DNA of 54,149 nt from JABCYV01 sp035512155 (lineage in GTDB: Bacteria; Acidobacteriota; Terriglobia; Terriglobales; Acidobacteriaceae), in assembly GCA_035512155.1 (NCBI GenBank), contig DATKEN010000094.1:1-54149 (forward strand). The letters run 5' to 3'. Position numbers and translations under genes: made by a program. Under the pieces are notes generated by a model. It did not search any database. It had not been told where the DNA came from and worked only from the letters and a program-made list of their open reading frames with translations. Position 1 is the first letter of the stretch. Each line of letters opens with the position of its first letter. Shown piece after piece: positions 25,009 to 34,070 of the stretch.

Positions 25009-25626
25009 ATGAACACACTGCTTTGCTCAATTCTGTTGCTTAGCTCTGTAGTAGCCGCGGCCCAAGTCAGACCGGAAGGCGGGGGGCACGAGATTCAGCT
25101 TTGGACCGGCGGAGGCCATTCGGTTTCCGGCGGTGTACCGAGCTCAGAGGTCTGGAACCTGGGCTTCCGCTATGGCTGGATTCTGACCCGGCCGCATGGC
25201 CCAGGTTTCTTGAGTGGAAGGTTAGAGTACGCCGTAGATGCAGTGCCCGTTTTTATGGTTTTTCAACGGGCTAACACCGCTTACGGCGTCGGCTTCAATG
25301 CGCTGAATCTGAAGTGGGACTTCGCTACTCGCGGAAGCGTTGTTCCTTATTTCGAACTCAGTGGCGGGGCATTGTTTACCAATCACGATGTTCCGGCGGG
25401 AACGAACACCGTGAATTTCACCCCGAGTGCGGCCCTGGGGACGCATTTTCTCGGGGAAAAGTATAACTGGAGCATAGAAGTGCGTTACCTGCACATCTCG
25501 AACGCGGGCCTGGTAAGGGCGAATCCTGGCCTCAACACGGTGCAGGTGCGGTTGGGAATCGGCAGGTTTTTTCCGGTTCACCACGTAGATGTACACCGGT
25601 CCGGAACCAGCCAGGTCCAACGGTAA
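25009..25626 (+). CDS. PagL-like lipid A 3-O-deacylase family outer-membrane protein
   Basis: A 205-residue protein with a signal peptide (about 1-19, ending VAAAQ) and a beta-strand pattern of alternating hydrophobic residues typical of an 8-stranded barrel. It carries the PagL motif LHISNAGL near residue 161, with candidate catalytic His162 and Ser164. In P. aeruginosa PagL the third residue is a Glu 12 residues after the Ser; here that place is Asn (NPGLN). It would act on lipid A at the outer membrane. Activity is uncertain because of the missing acid. Confidence 0.78.
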   Translation: MNTLLCSILLLSSVVAAAQVRPEGGGHEIQLWTGGGHSVSGGVPSSEVWNLGFRYGWILTRPHGPGFLSGRLEYAVDAVPVFMVFQRANTAYGVGFNALNLKWDFATRGSVVPYFELSGGALFTNHDVPAGTNTVNFTPSAALGTHFLGEKYNWSIEVRYLHISNAGLVRANPGLNTVQVRLGIGRFFPVHHVDVHRSGTSQVQR

Positions 25627-25660
25627 TCGCCGGGAACTCAATCCCGGGATTTGATCCAAG

Positions 25661-25689
25661 TTGCGCGCTTACAACACCCCCGATATCCT
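25661..25689 (+). promoter_or_regulatory. Candidate promoter of the FTCD gene
   Basis: TTGCGC (25661-25666), 17-nt spacer, TATCCT (25684-25689), 8 nt before the ATG at 25698, so the mRNA would be leaderless or nearly so. Confidence 0.4.
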
Positions 25690-25697
25690 TCTGGCTT

Positions 25698-27170
25698 ATG
25701 GCAACGCTCGTGGAGTGCGTCCCTAATTTCTCTGAAGGCCGCGATAAGTCGAAAGTAGACGCCATTGTCGAGGCCATGAAGATCGGTGGCGTGTACTTGC
25801 TCGACCGCGAGATGGACGCTGACCATAACCGCTGCGTGATCACGCTGGTGGGCGAAAGGGAATCGATCCAAGAGGCGGCTATTCGCGGCGTGGGCAAAGC
25901 TGCCGAATTGATTGACCTCAATCAGCACCAGGGTGCGCATCCCCGAATGGGGGCGGCCGATGTGGTTCCGTTCATTCCCATTGAAGGCGTGACCATTGAG
26001 GATTGTGTGACCATGGCTCGCAATGTCGGCGAGCAAATATGGAAGCGTTATCAGATCCCCGTTTATCTTTATGAAGCGGCGGCGACTTCACCTGAGCGGA
26101 CGAATCTGGAGAATATTCGTCGCGGCCAGTTCGAGGGCATCCGCGCAGAAATCGCAACCAACCCGGCGCGTAAGCCTGACTTTGGCGAGTTGCGGGTCCA
26201 TCCGACGGCTGGGGCCACGGTAGTAGGCGCGCGAAAGTTCCTAATCGCATACAACGTGTTCCTAAACACGCCGGATGTTGACATCGCAAAAAGGGTCGCA
26301 AAGGCCGTTCGGTTTTCGAGCGGCGGAATGCGCTTCGTCAAGGGAGCCGGATTTCTGGTCCGCGGACTGGCTCAGGTTTCCATGAACCTGACGGATTTTG
26401 AGCAGACGCCTATTCATCGCGTTTTCGAGTTGGTGAAGCGGGAGGCCGCTCGCTACGGCGCGGCGCCGGTGAGCAGCGAAATCGTAGGGCTGATTCCGAA
26501 GAAGGCGCTGGAGGCGGCGGCGGAGTGGTTCCTGCAGGTGGAGAATTTCGATTCGTCTTTGATTCTTGAAAACCGCCTAAGTGCTGTGATGAGCGGCAAG
26601 CTTGCCGTCGGCGGCTTGAGGGCCGGAGTCGAGCCGTTTGTGGAGCAACTGGCCGCGCCTACGGCAACTCCAGGGGGCGGCAGCGCCGCGGCGGCGAGCG
26701 GGGCCATGGCGGCAGGCTTGGCCACAATGGTGGCCTCGATGTCGCGCGGCAAGAAGGCTTATCTTCAATATGAGCGAGAACTGAGCGATGCGATTGGCCG
26801 GCTTACGCAAATCCGCGAGGACTTGAAGGCGGCAATCGACGCCGATGCTGAGTCGTACAACGCGGTCATGAAGGCTTACAAACAAGCCAAAGACGCCGCC
26901 AACGGAGACGGCATCATTCACGCGGCGCTAAAACAGGCTACCAGCGTGCCTTTGGGCGTGGCCGAGCGGGCAGGAGAGGTGGCGAGCATCGCGGAGAAGC
27001 TCAAGTCGATTACAAATCCCAATATGAAATCCGACCTCCAGACCGCGGTGGCGCTAGCCCACGCTGCTGTCGAAGGAGCATTGGCAAATGTCGAAATCAA
27101 TCTGGAGTCGCTGAAAGATGAGGCATTTGCGGCAGAAACCCGGAAAAGGGCAGAGGCCATCAAGCTATAA
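25698..27170 (+). CDS. ftcD: Glutamate formimidoyltransferase / formimidoyl-THF cyclodeaminase fusion
   Basis: A 490-residue bifunctional enzyme of histidine breakdown. It moves the formimino group from N-formimino-glutamate to tetrahydrofolate and then releases ammonia to give methenyl-THF. Residues 1-300 are the transferase domain, beginning LVECVPNFSEGR, with the conserved His81 in GAHPRMGA and VGARKFLIAYNVFL. Residues 310-490 are the cyclodeaminase/cyclohydrolase helical domain (GGLRAGVEPFVEQLAAPTAT, then PGGGSAAAASGAM). The fused arrangement is like the animal enzyme. No hut genes are next to it. Probably cytoplasmic. Confidence 0.92.
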   Translation: MATLVECVPNFSEGRDKSKVDAIVEAMKIGGVYLLDREMDADHNRCVITLVGERESIQEAAIRGVGKAAELIDLNQHQGAHPRMGAADVVPFIPIEGVTIEDCVTMARNVGEQIWKRYQIPVYLYEAAATSPERTNLENIRRGQFEGIRAEIATNPARKPDFGELRVHPTAGATVVGARKFLIAYNVFLNTPDVDIAKRVAKAVRFSSGGMRFVKGAGFLVRGLAQVSMNLTDFEQTPIHRVFELVKREAARYGAAPVSSEIVGLIPKKALEAAAEWFLQVENFDSSLILENRLSAVMSGKLAVGGLRAGVEPFVEQLAAPTATPGGGSAAAASGAMAAGLATMVASMSRGKKAYLQYERELSDAIGRLTQIREDLKAAIDADAESYNAVMKAYKQAKDAANGDGIIHAALKQATSVPLGVAERAGEVASIAEKLKSITNPNMKSDLQTAVALAHAAVEGALANVEINLESLKDEAFAAETRKRAEAIKL

Positions 27171-27346
27171 TTTCGTTTGCTGGGTAAAGATTATGACGAC
27201 TCTTGAGGGCTCCCAGATCAAGACACGAGACTGGTCCTAGTACTTCCGCTACTACTCCCATAGCCTTGGCGTTGGCATACAATTACCTCACAACAGTTGA
27301 CTGGAAGAATACTGCCAGCATCTAACTACGCATATTTCCCGAGGCT

Positions 27347-28285
27347 ATGATGAAAACTGTCAGAAGCAGTCTTTGTGTTTTGGTGTTGTTGAGCGCGGCG
27401 GCCTGGGCCATCCCGCTGGGCAGCTCGGCGCGGACCGTGATTCCTTCCGATGTGCAGCAGATCATCTCCGTGGACTATCGCGCGCTGAAGAATTCAGACA
27501 CCGCGATGGCCCTGAAAGATCAGGTCCTCCCACCGAGCCTTAAGGAATTTGAGGTTGCGCTGAAGGGCGTGGGCATCGATCCGGACAAAGACGTCGAGCA
27601 GCTTACCTTCGCTTCCTATCGGAACGGCAAGCAAGGAGTGAAGGTGGTAGGCGTGGCGCAGGGCGCATACTCGATGAAAGTTGTGCTCAAGAAAATGCAG
27701 GTCAATAAAATCAAGCCGGTGAAATATCACGAGGCAAGCGTCTATCCCATGTCGGGCGGCATGCAGATGACGTTTCTGGACGAGGATACGCTGCTCTTTG
27801 GCGACGCAGCCGCTCTGCACGGCGCGCTGGATGCGCGTGACGGCTACATCTCTGGGCTGGATTCCAACAATCAGATTGCGGACATGATTGGCTCGGTTGA
27901 TTCTGGTACGGTGTGGAGCGTGCTCGACCAGCAGGGAACGCAGAACATGCTGCTCTCGGCGTTGGGCGATGCCGGCAAACTGGCGGACTTTGACACCATC
28001 AAGAAACGCGTGGTGGGTTCGCGCTACGCCATGAATTTTCAGAGTGGCGTGAATTTCGATCTCGACGTGATCACGTCAGACTCCGTGACTGCAGCTACGC
28101 TTTCCTCTCTAGTAAAGGCCGGCGTGCTCTACAAAAAGCTGAATGCGACGCCTGCGGAAAAAATCGCGTTGGACAATATGACCGTCAACTCGGACAGTTC
28201 TAACTTGCAGATGCATTTCAAGGCCGACGACAAGCAGTTCCAATCGTTAATGCATTCCGATTTGTTCGCGGCAGTATCGAAGTAG
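27347..28285 (+). CDS. Secreted protein of unknown function
   Basis: A 312-residue protein with a signal peptide (about 1-28, ending SSARTV). The mature part alternates strands and helices: DVQQIISVDYRALKNSDTAM, GVKVVGVAQGAYS and MQMTFLDEDTLLFGDAAALH. It has no Cys apart from the signal region and no membrane helix. It looks like the uncharacterised acidobacterial secreted proteins with a DUF3352-like layout, but that likeness is weak. It is a single-gene unit after a roughly 175-bp gap with no clear promoter. Confidence 0.75.
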   Translation: MMKTVRSSLCVLVLLSAAAWAIPLGSSARTVIPSDVQQIISVDYRALKNSDTAMALKDQVLPPSLKEFEVALKGVGIDPDKDVEQLTFASYRNGKQGVKVVGVAQGAYSMKVVLKKMQVNKIKPVKYHEASVYPMSGGMQMTFLDEDTLLFGDAAALHGALDARDGYISGLDSNNQIADMIGSVDSGTVWSVLDQQGTQNMLLSALGDAGKLADFDTIKKRVVGSRYAMNFQSGVNFDLDVITSDSVTAATLSSLVKAGVLYKKLNATPAEKIALDNMTVNSDSSNLQMHFKADDKQFQSLMHSDLFAAVSK

Positions 28286-28351
28286 GGACAGTTGAGACGC
28301 AATTTTGGATTTAATGGAATCGCATTTTCGTTTTAGGGCTATGAATTGAAG

Positions 28352-28705
28352 ATGGGCCGATGGTGGCCGTGGGCATTCGGCGAAGACACTCTTTATGTGA
28401 CACCCCCTCCCCGCATCGAATTGCGTCCGGAACGAGGTACCGAGGGGTTCGAAAAAGGCAACTTTCTTGTTCGAAGAATCCACTCAGGCAGTCCATCACT
28501 AGGTAGCCCGTCTTACCGGGCACCTAGGGCCGACAACAACCTAGATGTCACGTGGAACGACGGCTTCACTGGTGTAACGCTCAGGCTTGCGAAGCGGGGC
28601 GATGAATTGCGGGGTTGGGCCCATCCGCACTTTGATAGCTTCCACTTTATTCCGCGTATCGCACGTATAACCGGCAAGAAGGTTGCTTGCGATGCTTCGC
28701 AGTAA
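28352..28705 (+). CDS. Hypothetical protein, possibly truncated
   Basis: A 117-residue ORF without a signal peptide or good ribosome binding site. The C-terminal 55 residues (NNLDVTWNDGFTGVTLRLAK, GDELRGWAHPHFD) read like the end of a beta-rich domain, while the start is low in secondary-structure signal, so a longer ancestral gene is possible. No known family is recognised. It lies between the secreted-protein gene and convergent glmU. Confidence 0.45.
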   Translation: MGRWWPWAFGEDTLYVTPPPRIELRPERGTEGFEKGNFLVRRIHSGSPSLGSPSYRAPRADNNLDVTWNDGFTGVTLRLAKRGDELRGWAHPHFDSFHFIPRIARITGKKVACDASQ

Positions 28706-28719
28706 TGCGTTCCACTCCC

Positions 28720-30153
28720 CTACCTTGATTTCTTTTCGAGAGTCTCTCGCTTTCTCTTGGCCCAGCCCTCTTTCACAATTTGCCGGGCGCGCCCCACAGC
28801 CAAGGCATCTGCCGGCACGTCATCCGTAACGCAGGTGGCCGCTGCCACATACGCGCCTTTCCCCACTCGCACAGGGGCGACCAGAGTGGTATCGCTGCCG
28901 ACGAAAACGCCATCCTCGATAATGGTTTTGTATTTGCTGACGCCATCGTAGTTGCAAGTGATGGTGCCGGCGCCGATGTTCACACCATCGCCTATTTCAG
29001 CGTCGCCGAGGTAAGTCAGATGATTGGCTTTGGAGCCTTTGCCCAAGCGAATCTTCTTGGTCTCCACAAAATTTCCCAGGTGTGCGCCCTCGCCGATCTC
29101 ACTCCCAGGCCGCAGATGTGAGTAGGGACCCAGGATCGCGCCCGCTTTCACTCGCGAGTCAGTCAGCACGCAACCTGGGAGAATGACAACGCCATCCCCA
29201 ATCTCGGAGTCGCGGATGACGCTGTAGGAGCGGATGCGGCAGTCACTGCCGACCGTTGAGTTGCCCAGAATCTGCACGAATGGCTCAATCACCGTATCAG
29301 CGCCAACTTCGACCGCACTGTCAATCACGCAGCTCTGGGGATAGAAGATCGTCACTCCGTCCCTCATGAGCTGTTGGCACTTCGCCATGCGGATGCGCTG
29401 ATCAATTTCCACCAGCTCGGCGCGAGTGTTCCCGCCCAGAACTTCAAGCGGATCGTTTGCTTCAACCGCGACCACTCTCTCCCTGGCCCTTCCCAGAATG
29501 CCAGCCATGTCGGTCAGATAGAACTCGCGGTGAGGATTATCGGTGCTGAGCTTATCGATATGGCGGAACAGCGGCTCAACCCCAAAGGCGTAGAAACCAG
29601 CGTTGACCTCGCGAATTTTATTCTGCGCGGGCGTCAGGTTCTTTTGCTCCACGATGGCGTGCACGTTGTGACTTCCAGATTTCTGGCGAATGATTCTTCC
29701 GTATCCGTTGGGATTCTCCAGTTTTGCGGTGAGCAGAGTCATGGCAGCTGCTTTTGCGGCATGAAAATCACGCAGCATCTCGATGGTCTGCGCGCTAATG
29801 AGGGGAGCGTCTCCGGAAAGCACAATTACGACGTCATAGGGAGTGAGAGCTTCGCGGGCCACCATCACTGCATGACCGGTGCCACGCTGCTCGTTCTGCA
29901 GCACAAACCCAATGCCGGTATCGGCCACTGCTGCGCGTACTCGATCGGCTTCGTGGCCGATGATGGCGTAGACATCCCTGGCCGGAACTACCTTAGTCGC
30001 GGCAGCGATCACATGCGCCAGCAGCGGCTTGCCGCCTACTTCATGCAGTACTTTGGGATGTTTGGACTTGAGGCGAGTGCCCTTGCCGGCGGCCATGATT
30101 GCAATGGCAACACGCGGCGTGCGGGAAGAACTGCTGCCTTTGGATTTGGACAT
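28720..30153 (-). CDS. glmU: Bifunctional UDP-GlcNAc pyrophosphorylase / GlcN-1-P acetyltransferase
   Basis: A 477-residue enzyme making UDP-N-acetylglucosamine for peptidoglycan and LPS. The N-terminal domain has AIMAAGKGTRLKSKHPKVLH (nucleotidyltransferase) and LSGDAPLI; the C-terminal half is a left-handed beta-helix (VFVGSDTTLVAPVRVGKGAY) with acetyl-CoA binding. The ATG at 30153 is chosen because TATATT lies 7 nt upstream on the same strand and residues 1-14 are a Ser/Arg/Lys-rich tail; a TTG 9 nt further up is the longer alternative. Cytoplasmic. The gene is probably monocistronic. Confidence 0.95.
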   Translation of the reverse strand: MSKSKGSSSSRTPRVAIAIMAAGKGTRLKSKHPKVLHEVGGKPLLAHVIAAATKVVPARDVYAIIGHEADRVRAAVADTGIGFVLQNEQRGTGHAVMVAREALTPYDVVIVLSGDAPLISAQTIEMLRDFHAAKAAAMTLLTAKLENPNGYGRIIRQKSGSHNVHAIVEQKNLTPAQNKIREVNAGFYAFGVEPLFRHIDKLSTDNPHREFYLTDMAGILGRARERVVAVEANDPLEVLGGNTRAELVEIDQRIRMAKCQQLMRDGVTIFYPQSCVIDSAVEVGADTVIEPFVQILGNSTVGSDCRIRSYSVIRDSEIGDGVVILPGCVLTDSRVKAGAILGPYSHLRPGSEIGEGAHLGNFVETKKIRLGKGSKANHLTYLGDAEIGDGVNIGAGTITCNYDGVSKYKTIIEDGVFVGSDTTLVAPVRVGKGAYVAAATCVTDDVPADALAVGRARQIVKEGWAKRKRETLEKKSR

Positions 30154-30160
30154 TCGACTC

Positions 30161-30166
30161 AATATA
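30161..30166 (-). promoter_or_regulatory. -10 element upstream of glmU
   Basis: TATATT on the minus strand, preceded by TG (extended -10-like), 7 nt before the glmU ATG. No ribosome binding site is seen, so the mRNA may be leaderless. Confidence 0.45.
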
Positions 30167-30237
30167 CAGCGCGAGTAACGCCGCCGTCCCCCTGTTGGAG
30201 TTGGTAAGTCGAATCTCTCTCCAGCATTAAGACTTGA

Positions 30238-31320
30238 TCATCGCGAGTTCCGCGCTGTGGCGCGTTCCGGCGGCGTCTGCGAGGCTAGTTCCAGCAGATC
30301 GCGGGCAACTGAGTCGGTGTTGTGCCGGGCTACCATGCCTTCGTCGAGGTAATCGCCCTGCACCGGACATACTCCTAATTCTTCGATGGCATCCAGGTCG
30401 GCCACGATCTGGCTTGCGCCTTCCAGAGCGTATTTGGCCTTCAATTCCGCTGAGGCCAGTTTGTAGTTGATCAGCGCGTAGTCAAAGATGCGAGTAGTTT
30501 GCGCGTGGCGATTCAGAGCGCGCATGTGATCCGCAGCGGTCAAACCCAGGCTTTCGTTGGCCTGGGTCATAAGGTTGCAGACGTAAACTTTGGTGGCAGC
30601 CGAGTTCACGATGGCTTGAGCGATGCCCCGCACCAGCAAATTGGGAATCAGACTGGTAAAAAGTGATCCAGGGCCGATGGTGATCAGGTCGGCGCGGGCG
30701 ATGGCTTCCAGTGTCTTGGACAGGGGCTCTACATCTGGTGGATCCAGAAATAACTCTTTGATCCGGCCTTTGCTGGCAGTGATATTGGTTTCGCCACTAA
30801 CTCGAGTTCCGTCTTCCATCAAAGCTTCGAGTTCTACGTTGGAAGTTGTTGCGGGGAAAATGTGTCCGCGTGTGAGCAGAATCTCGGACGACAAGCGCAC
30901 CGCTTCGCTGAAATCGCTGGTGATGGAAGTCAGCGCCGCCAGAAAAAGATTGCCGAAGCTGTGACCTTCCAGACCCGAGCCCTTCACAAAACGATGTTGA
31001 AACAGACGTGAAAGCAAGGCCTCATCTTCAGAGAGCGCCACAATGCAATTGCGGATGTCTCCCGGCGGGAGCATGTTGAGCTCCTTGCGCAGGCGGCCGC
31101 TGGAACCGCCGTCGTCACTGACTGTGACCACAGCGCAGAGTTCGCCGATCTCCGCCCCGACCGACGTGGTGAGGGAGCGATCGGCTGGAGCAGCAACGTA
31201 CCGCTTTAAACCCTTGAGCAGCGTTGAAAGCCCGGTACCACCGCCGATTGCGACCACCCGCAGACTACGCCCCGCTCGGAGCGAAGGCTCAGGGCGCTGT
31301 TGATAATCTGGGACGGGCAC
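30238..31320 (-). CDS. YvcK/CofD-family gluconeogenesis factor
   Basis: A 360-residue protein of the CofD-like YvcK family, linked in Bacillus to carbon metabolism and cell shape. It has LRVVAIGGGTGLSTLLKGLK at the start, then VTVSDDGGSSGRLR and GDIRNCIVALSED, and NPQA-type segments near the end. It starts at GTG 31320, only 3 nt after the stop of the TPR gene, so the two are probably cotranscribed. Cytoplasmic and sugar-nucleotide binding by family. Confidence 0.9.
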   Translation of the reverse strand: MPVPDYQQRPEPSLRAGRSLRVVAIGGGTGLSTLLKGLKRYVAAPADRSLTTSVGAEIGELCAVVTVSDDGGSSGRLRKELNMLPPGDIRNCIVALSEDEALLSRLFQHRFVKGSGLEGHSFGNLFLAALTSITSDFSEAVRLSSEILLTRGHIFPATTSNVELEALMEDGTRVSGETNITASKGRIKELFLDPPDVEPLSKTLEAIARADLITIGPGSLFTSLIPNLLVRGIAQAIVNSAATKVYVCNLMTQANESLGLTAADHMRALNRHAQTTRIFDYALINYKLASAELKAKYALEGASQIVADLDAIEELGVCPVQGDYLDEGMVARHNTDSVARDLLELASQTPPERATARNSR

Positions 31321-31323
31321 GGG

Positions 31324-31896
31324 CTAGCTATCATCCTCGGGGGAGTTTGCCGCTGAGGACAACTCCGCGCCGGGATCGGGATACAACAACTCGGTGAAGC
31401 GGGGGTCTTCCGCCAGGTTTTGGAAGTCGGAATCGTTCCGTGCCTGGAACCGGAGGGCCGTGTTAAGGCGAATGGCGTCATCCAGGTGGCGCAGTGAATC
31501 CTCCAGATGGCCGGTCAGGCAATCGAGTGCTGCCAACCCATAGGCGACATAATCGGCTTTCGGAGCTTGCTTGGTAAGTTTCTCCAGGTGCTCGCGCGCA
31601 CCCACGTAGTCTCCAACATTCATGAGAGAAACTGCGTAGTCGTAGTGTTCCTCGGAACTCTGGAATTGAGTGGTAACCCGTTCCAGGTGCTGATTGCAGG
31701 TATTCAGGTGGACGGCGGCGCGGTCTGCGAGCTCTTTGCTGGGTCCTGGGATTACCTTCTGCAGCGAGGCGCGGGCTTTGTCGAATTTGTGCTCCTGCAT
31801 GGCACGCAGCCCGGTCTCATAGTTTTGCACAGCCTGTGCAAAACGTGGGTCGTCACCAACTGACTTCTTCTGGTTCTGGGAGTTCTTTTGTGCCAT
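31324..31896 (-). CDS. TPR-like helical protein
   Basis: A 190-residue protein made of TPR-type helix pairs (FAQAVQNYETGLRAMQEHKF, DYAVSLMNVGDYVGAREHLE, KADYVAYGLAALDCLTGHLE) with a charged start and acidic tail. The ATG at 31896 has GGAAGAG 8 nt upstream; a TTG start 6 nt further up is less likely. It lies directly upstream of yvcK and probably forms an operon with it. Function is unknown; it is likely a protein-binding scaffold. Confidence 0.8.
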   Translation of the reverse strand: MAQKNSQNQKKSVGDDPRFAQAVQNYETGLRAMQEHKFDKARASLQKVIPGPSKELADRAAVHLNTCNQHLERVTTQFQSSEEHYDYAVSLMNVGDYVGAREHLEKLTKQAPKADYVAYGLAALDCLTGHLEDSLRHLDDAIRLNTALRFQARNDSDFQNLAEDPRFTELLYPDPGAELSSAANSPEDDS

Positions 31897-32151
31897 TTGC
31901 AAAACTCTTCCGTGACTCTTCGTAAGTGCTCCTTTTTGTTAGGCTTGAAAAAAACGGCGCTCTATTAAGGACCACCAGTTCGCACGCATCAGCCCACCAC
32001 AATGACGTCGGCTGTGGAAAAATCTCGAGAGACGTACGCTGGATAAGGTTATACGCCACTTTGGCTGCCAGTCAACTCGAGCGTAGACGCCGCCGGTAAC
32101 CGACCTCCGTTAGCTTCAGGCCCAAGGTGAGAACGCCCCGTGCCGACTTGG

Positions 32152-32634
32152 TTAGTTGATCGCCGCCGCCGTCTGCAAGTCGACCTGCTTCCACTCGCCC
32201 TGAATGATCCCCTTACGAATTTGGGCTGACGTCTTGCCCTTCCGGTGCATTGAGTACGAATAGTACAACTCCTTCAAGCAGGTAGCGCATTCTGCGCCGT
32301 GGGCGCTCTCAAAGCAACTATGCAGGCTGTTATGACCCATTCGGTCGCAATAGCAGTAGCACGGCTGTTGGTGCAGGACTGTCGGTATCTTGGCCGCCAA
32401 CTCATAGGCGTGGGTCTGGAATGGATACTGGGCGTTCGACCCCCAAAGCTGTTCTTTGCCGAGAATATCCGGCAGCTTTACGCCTTTCGCCGGCGGGGAA
32501 GCGTTGTAGGCAGGCACAGGGGCCTCCTCAGTGGCTGCTGACTGACTCGCGGCTGACTCCGATGTGGCCCAAGGAACCGATGTGATCAGCGTGATTACAA
32601 AGAGAAAGGCCAATGTTAGCCCGCGTTTCGACAT
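32152..32634 (-). CDS. Secreted PCYCxC-motif protein
   Basis: A 160-residue protein with a signal peptide (MSKRGLTLAFLFVITLITSV, cleaved near WATS). It has a Cys/His-rich core: QPCYCYCDRMGHNSLHSCFE, then HGAECATCLKE. This is the PCYCGC-motif family of exported proteins of unknown function, here with Tyr in place of the Gly, and an added CATC pair. The motif could bind Fe or Cu. The start at 32634 follows AAAGGACGG; an ORF extending to 32739 has no signal peptide and is rejected. Confidence 0.85.
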   Translation of the reverse strand: MSKRGLTLAFLFVITLITSVPWATSESAASQSAATEEAPVPAYNASPPAKGVKLPDILGKEQLWGSNAQYPFQTHAYELAAKIPTVLHQQPCYCYCDRMGHNSLHSCFESAHGAECATCLKELYYSYSMHRKGKTSAQIRKGIIQGEWKQVDLQTAAAIN

Positions 32635-32734
32635 AGATCTGCCGTCCTTTAAGAGGCTTATTGTAACTCCAATCTCCCGGCAGCACCCGCCTGGGGGCGG
32701 ATTGGTCAAAAGGCAAACAATAGCGTAAGTAACC

Positions 32735-32763
32735 TTCAAGAACCTGGCATTGATCCGTATAAT
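32735..32763 (+). promoter_or_regulatory. Candidate promoter of lepB
   Basis: TTCAAG (32735-32740), 17-nt spacer, perfect TATAAT (32758-32763), 11 nt before the ATG at 32775. The short leader has no good ribosome binding site. Confidence 0.6.
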
Positions 32764-32774
32764 CCAAAGACAAG

Positions 32775-33362
32775 ATGATAGAAGGGGAGAACCCTATCGA
32801 GCCGCGCGAGGCCCTGAGACAGGGAAGTTCTCCGGCTGCTGCTTCGCGGACGCTGCCAGTTCTTTCGATATGGCTGCGGGACCTGATCATTTCGCTGGCG
32901 ATTTCCGCCTTCATCATCATTTTTCTGTACCAGCCGGTGAAGGTCGAGGGCACCAGCATGATGCCCTCTCTCGACGACCAGGAACGCATCTTTGTAAACA
33001 AGTTCGTCTACCGACTGGAGCCGATCCAGCGGGGTGATATCGTCGTTTTTCGCTATCCGCGCGATCCTTCCAAGAGTTTTATCAAACGCGTAATCGGGGT
33101 GGCGGGTGATCACATCCGCATTGAGGATGGTCAGGTATTTCTGAACGGAAACCTGCTGGATGAAGATTACGTCCCCCGCGCCTACGAGGATGAGCGTTCA
33201 TATCCCGAGGTTGTGGTCCCATCGAATAGCTACTTCGTGCTTGGAGATCACCGCACGATGTCAAATGACAGCCGCGATTTCGGCCCGGTCAAGGCAAGCT
33301 TTATATATGGAAAGGCAGTCTTCGGTTATTGGCCCATGGATAAAATGGGAAGGCTGCGTTAG
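32775..33362 (+). CDS. lepB: Signal peptidase I
   Basis: A 195-residue type I signal peptidase cleaving Sec signal peptides at the outer face of the inner membrane. One N-terminal membrane helix lies at residues 33-53. The catalytic Ser61 is in VEGTSMMPSL and the general-base Lys104 in SFIKRVIGVAGD. Box E (YFVLGDHRTMSNDSRDFG) lies near residue 155. It is shorter than E. coli LepB (single anchor), as in many bacteria. It is not in an obvious operon. Confidence 0.95.
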   Translation: MIEGENPIEPREALRQGSSPAAASRTLPVLSIWLRDLIISLAISAFIIIFLYQPVKVEGTSMMPSLDDQERIFVNKFVYRLEPIQRGDIVVFRYPRDPSKSFIKRVIGVAGDHIRIEDGQVFLNGNLLDEDYVPRAYEDERSYPEVVVPSNSYFVLGDHRTMSNDSRDFGPVKASFIYGKAVFGYWPMDKMGRLR

Positions 33363-33408
33363 GTTTTCGAGCCGCAAGATCCTCTAACTGGGGCGCTTAT
33401 CGTCTCGG

Positions 33409-34002
33409 ATGAATACGCCAATCCAACCTTTGGCTTTCACTTCCCCTTATGCCTGGGTGTTCTGGGCTGTCTTTCTGCTGGTGTACGTGCCTGAATTCCG
33501 CCTGATTGCGCGTGCCCGGCCGGTGCCGGGACAGACTCCTGACCGATCCATGATCCTCATCATGCTTTTGGGGTGGATTGGCTTTCCCGTAGCTTTTGCA
33601 GTCGCAGCCTGGTCCAAGTTCGTTCTAGTGAGACATCAGAAAATGTGGTTCTGGCTAGGCATCGGACTTTTGCTGCTCGGCTCTGCACTGCGCCGCCATT
33701 GTTTCAAGATGCTGGGATCGTATTTCACCGCGAACGTCAAAGTTGCGGATGACCAGACCGTGATTAAGGAGGGCGCATACCGCTGGGTGCGGCATCCCTC
33801 CTACACTGGGGGAATGCTGATGTACCTGGGCACTGGCCTGGCTCTTACGAATTGGCTGAGCGTTCTCGTGATTGTGATCCTGGGCGGCCTAGGCTACGCC
33901 TACCGCGTGCGAGTGGAAGAGCGGGCACTCGCATCTGCCCTGGGACAAAGTTATCGGGAGTACATGCAACGCACAAAGCGATTCGTTCCTTTCATTTTTT
34001 GA
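33409..34002 (+). CDS. Isoprenylcysteine carboxyl methyltransferase (ICMT)-like membrane protein
   Basis: A 197-residue integral membrane protein with about five hydrophobic stretches and the ICMT/phospholipid-methyltransferase C-terminal signature: EGAYRWVRHPSYTGGMLMYL near residue 120, and the conserved RVRVEERALASALGQSYREY near 165. Such enzymes methylate an acidic or lipid group using SAM from the cytoplasm. The bacterial substrate is unknown. It lies 46 bp after lepB on the same strand, perhaps cotranscribed. Confidence 0.85.
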   Translation: MNTPIQPLAFTSPYAWVFWAVFLLVYVPEFRLIARARPVPGQTPDRSMILIMLLGWIGFPVAFAVAAWSKFVLVRHQKMWFWLGIGLLLLGSALRRHCFKMLGSYFTANVKVADDQTVIKEGAYRWVRHPSYTGGMLMYLGTGLALTNWLSVLVIVILGGLGYAYRVRVEERALASALGQSYREYMQRTKRFVPFIF

Positions 34003-34014
34003 CGGCCGTTCATG

Positions 34015-34043
34015 TTGGCCGAATCCAACTTCCTTGTTACAAT
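34015..34043 (+). promoter_or_regulatory. Candidate promoter of carA
   Basis: TTGGCC (34015-34020), 17-nt spacer, TACAAT (34038-34043). A start near 34050 gives a leader of about 20 nt. Confidence 0.55.
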
Positions 34044-34070
34044 TCATAAAATCCACTCCCTGGAGCATGA

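Noticed and set aside
27171..27346. Possible small ORF or RNA before the secreted-protein gene
   Set aside because: Only a 16-codon frame, no stable hairpin and no recognised RNA motif.
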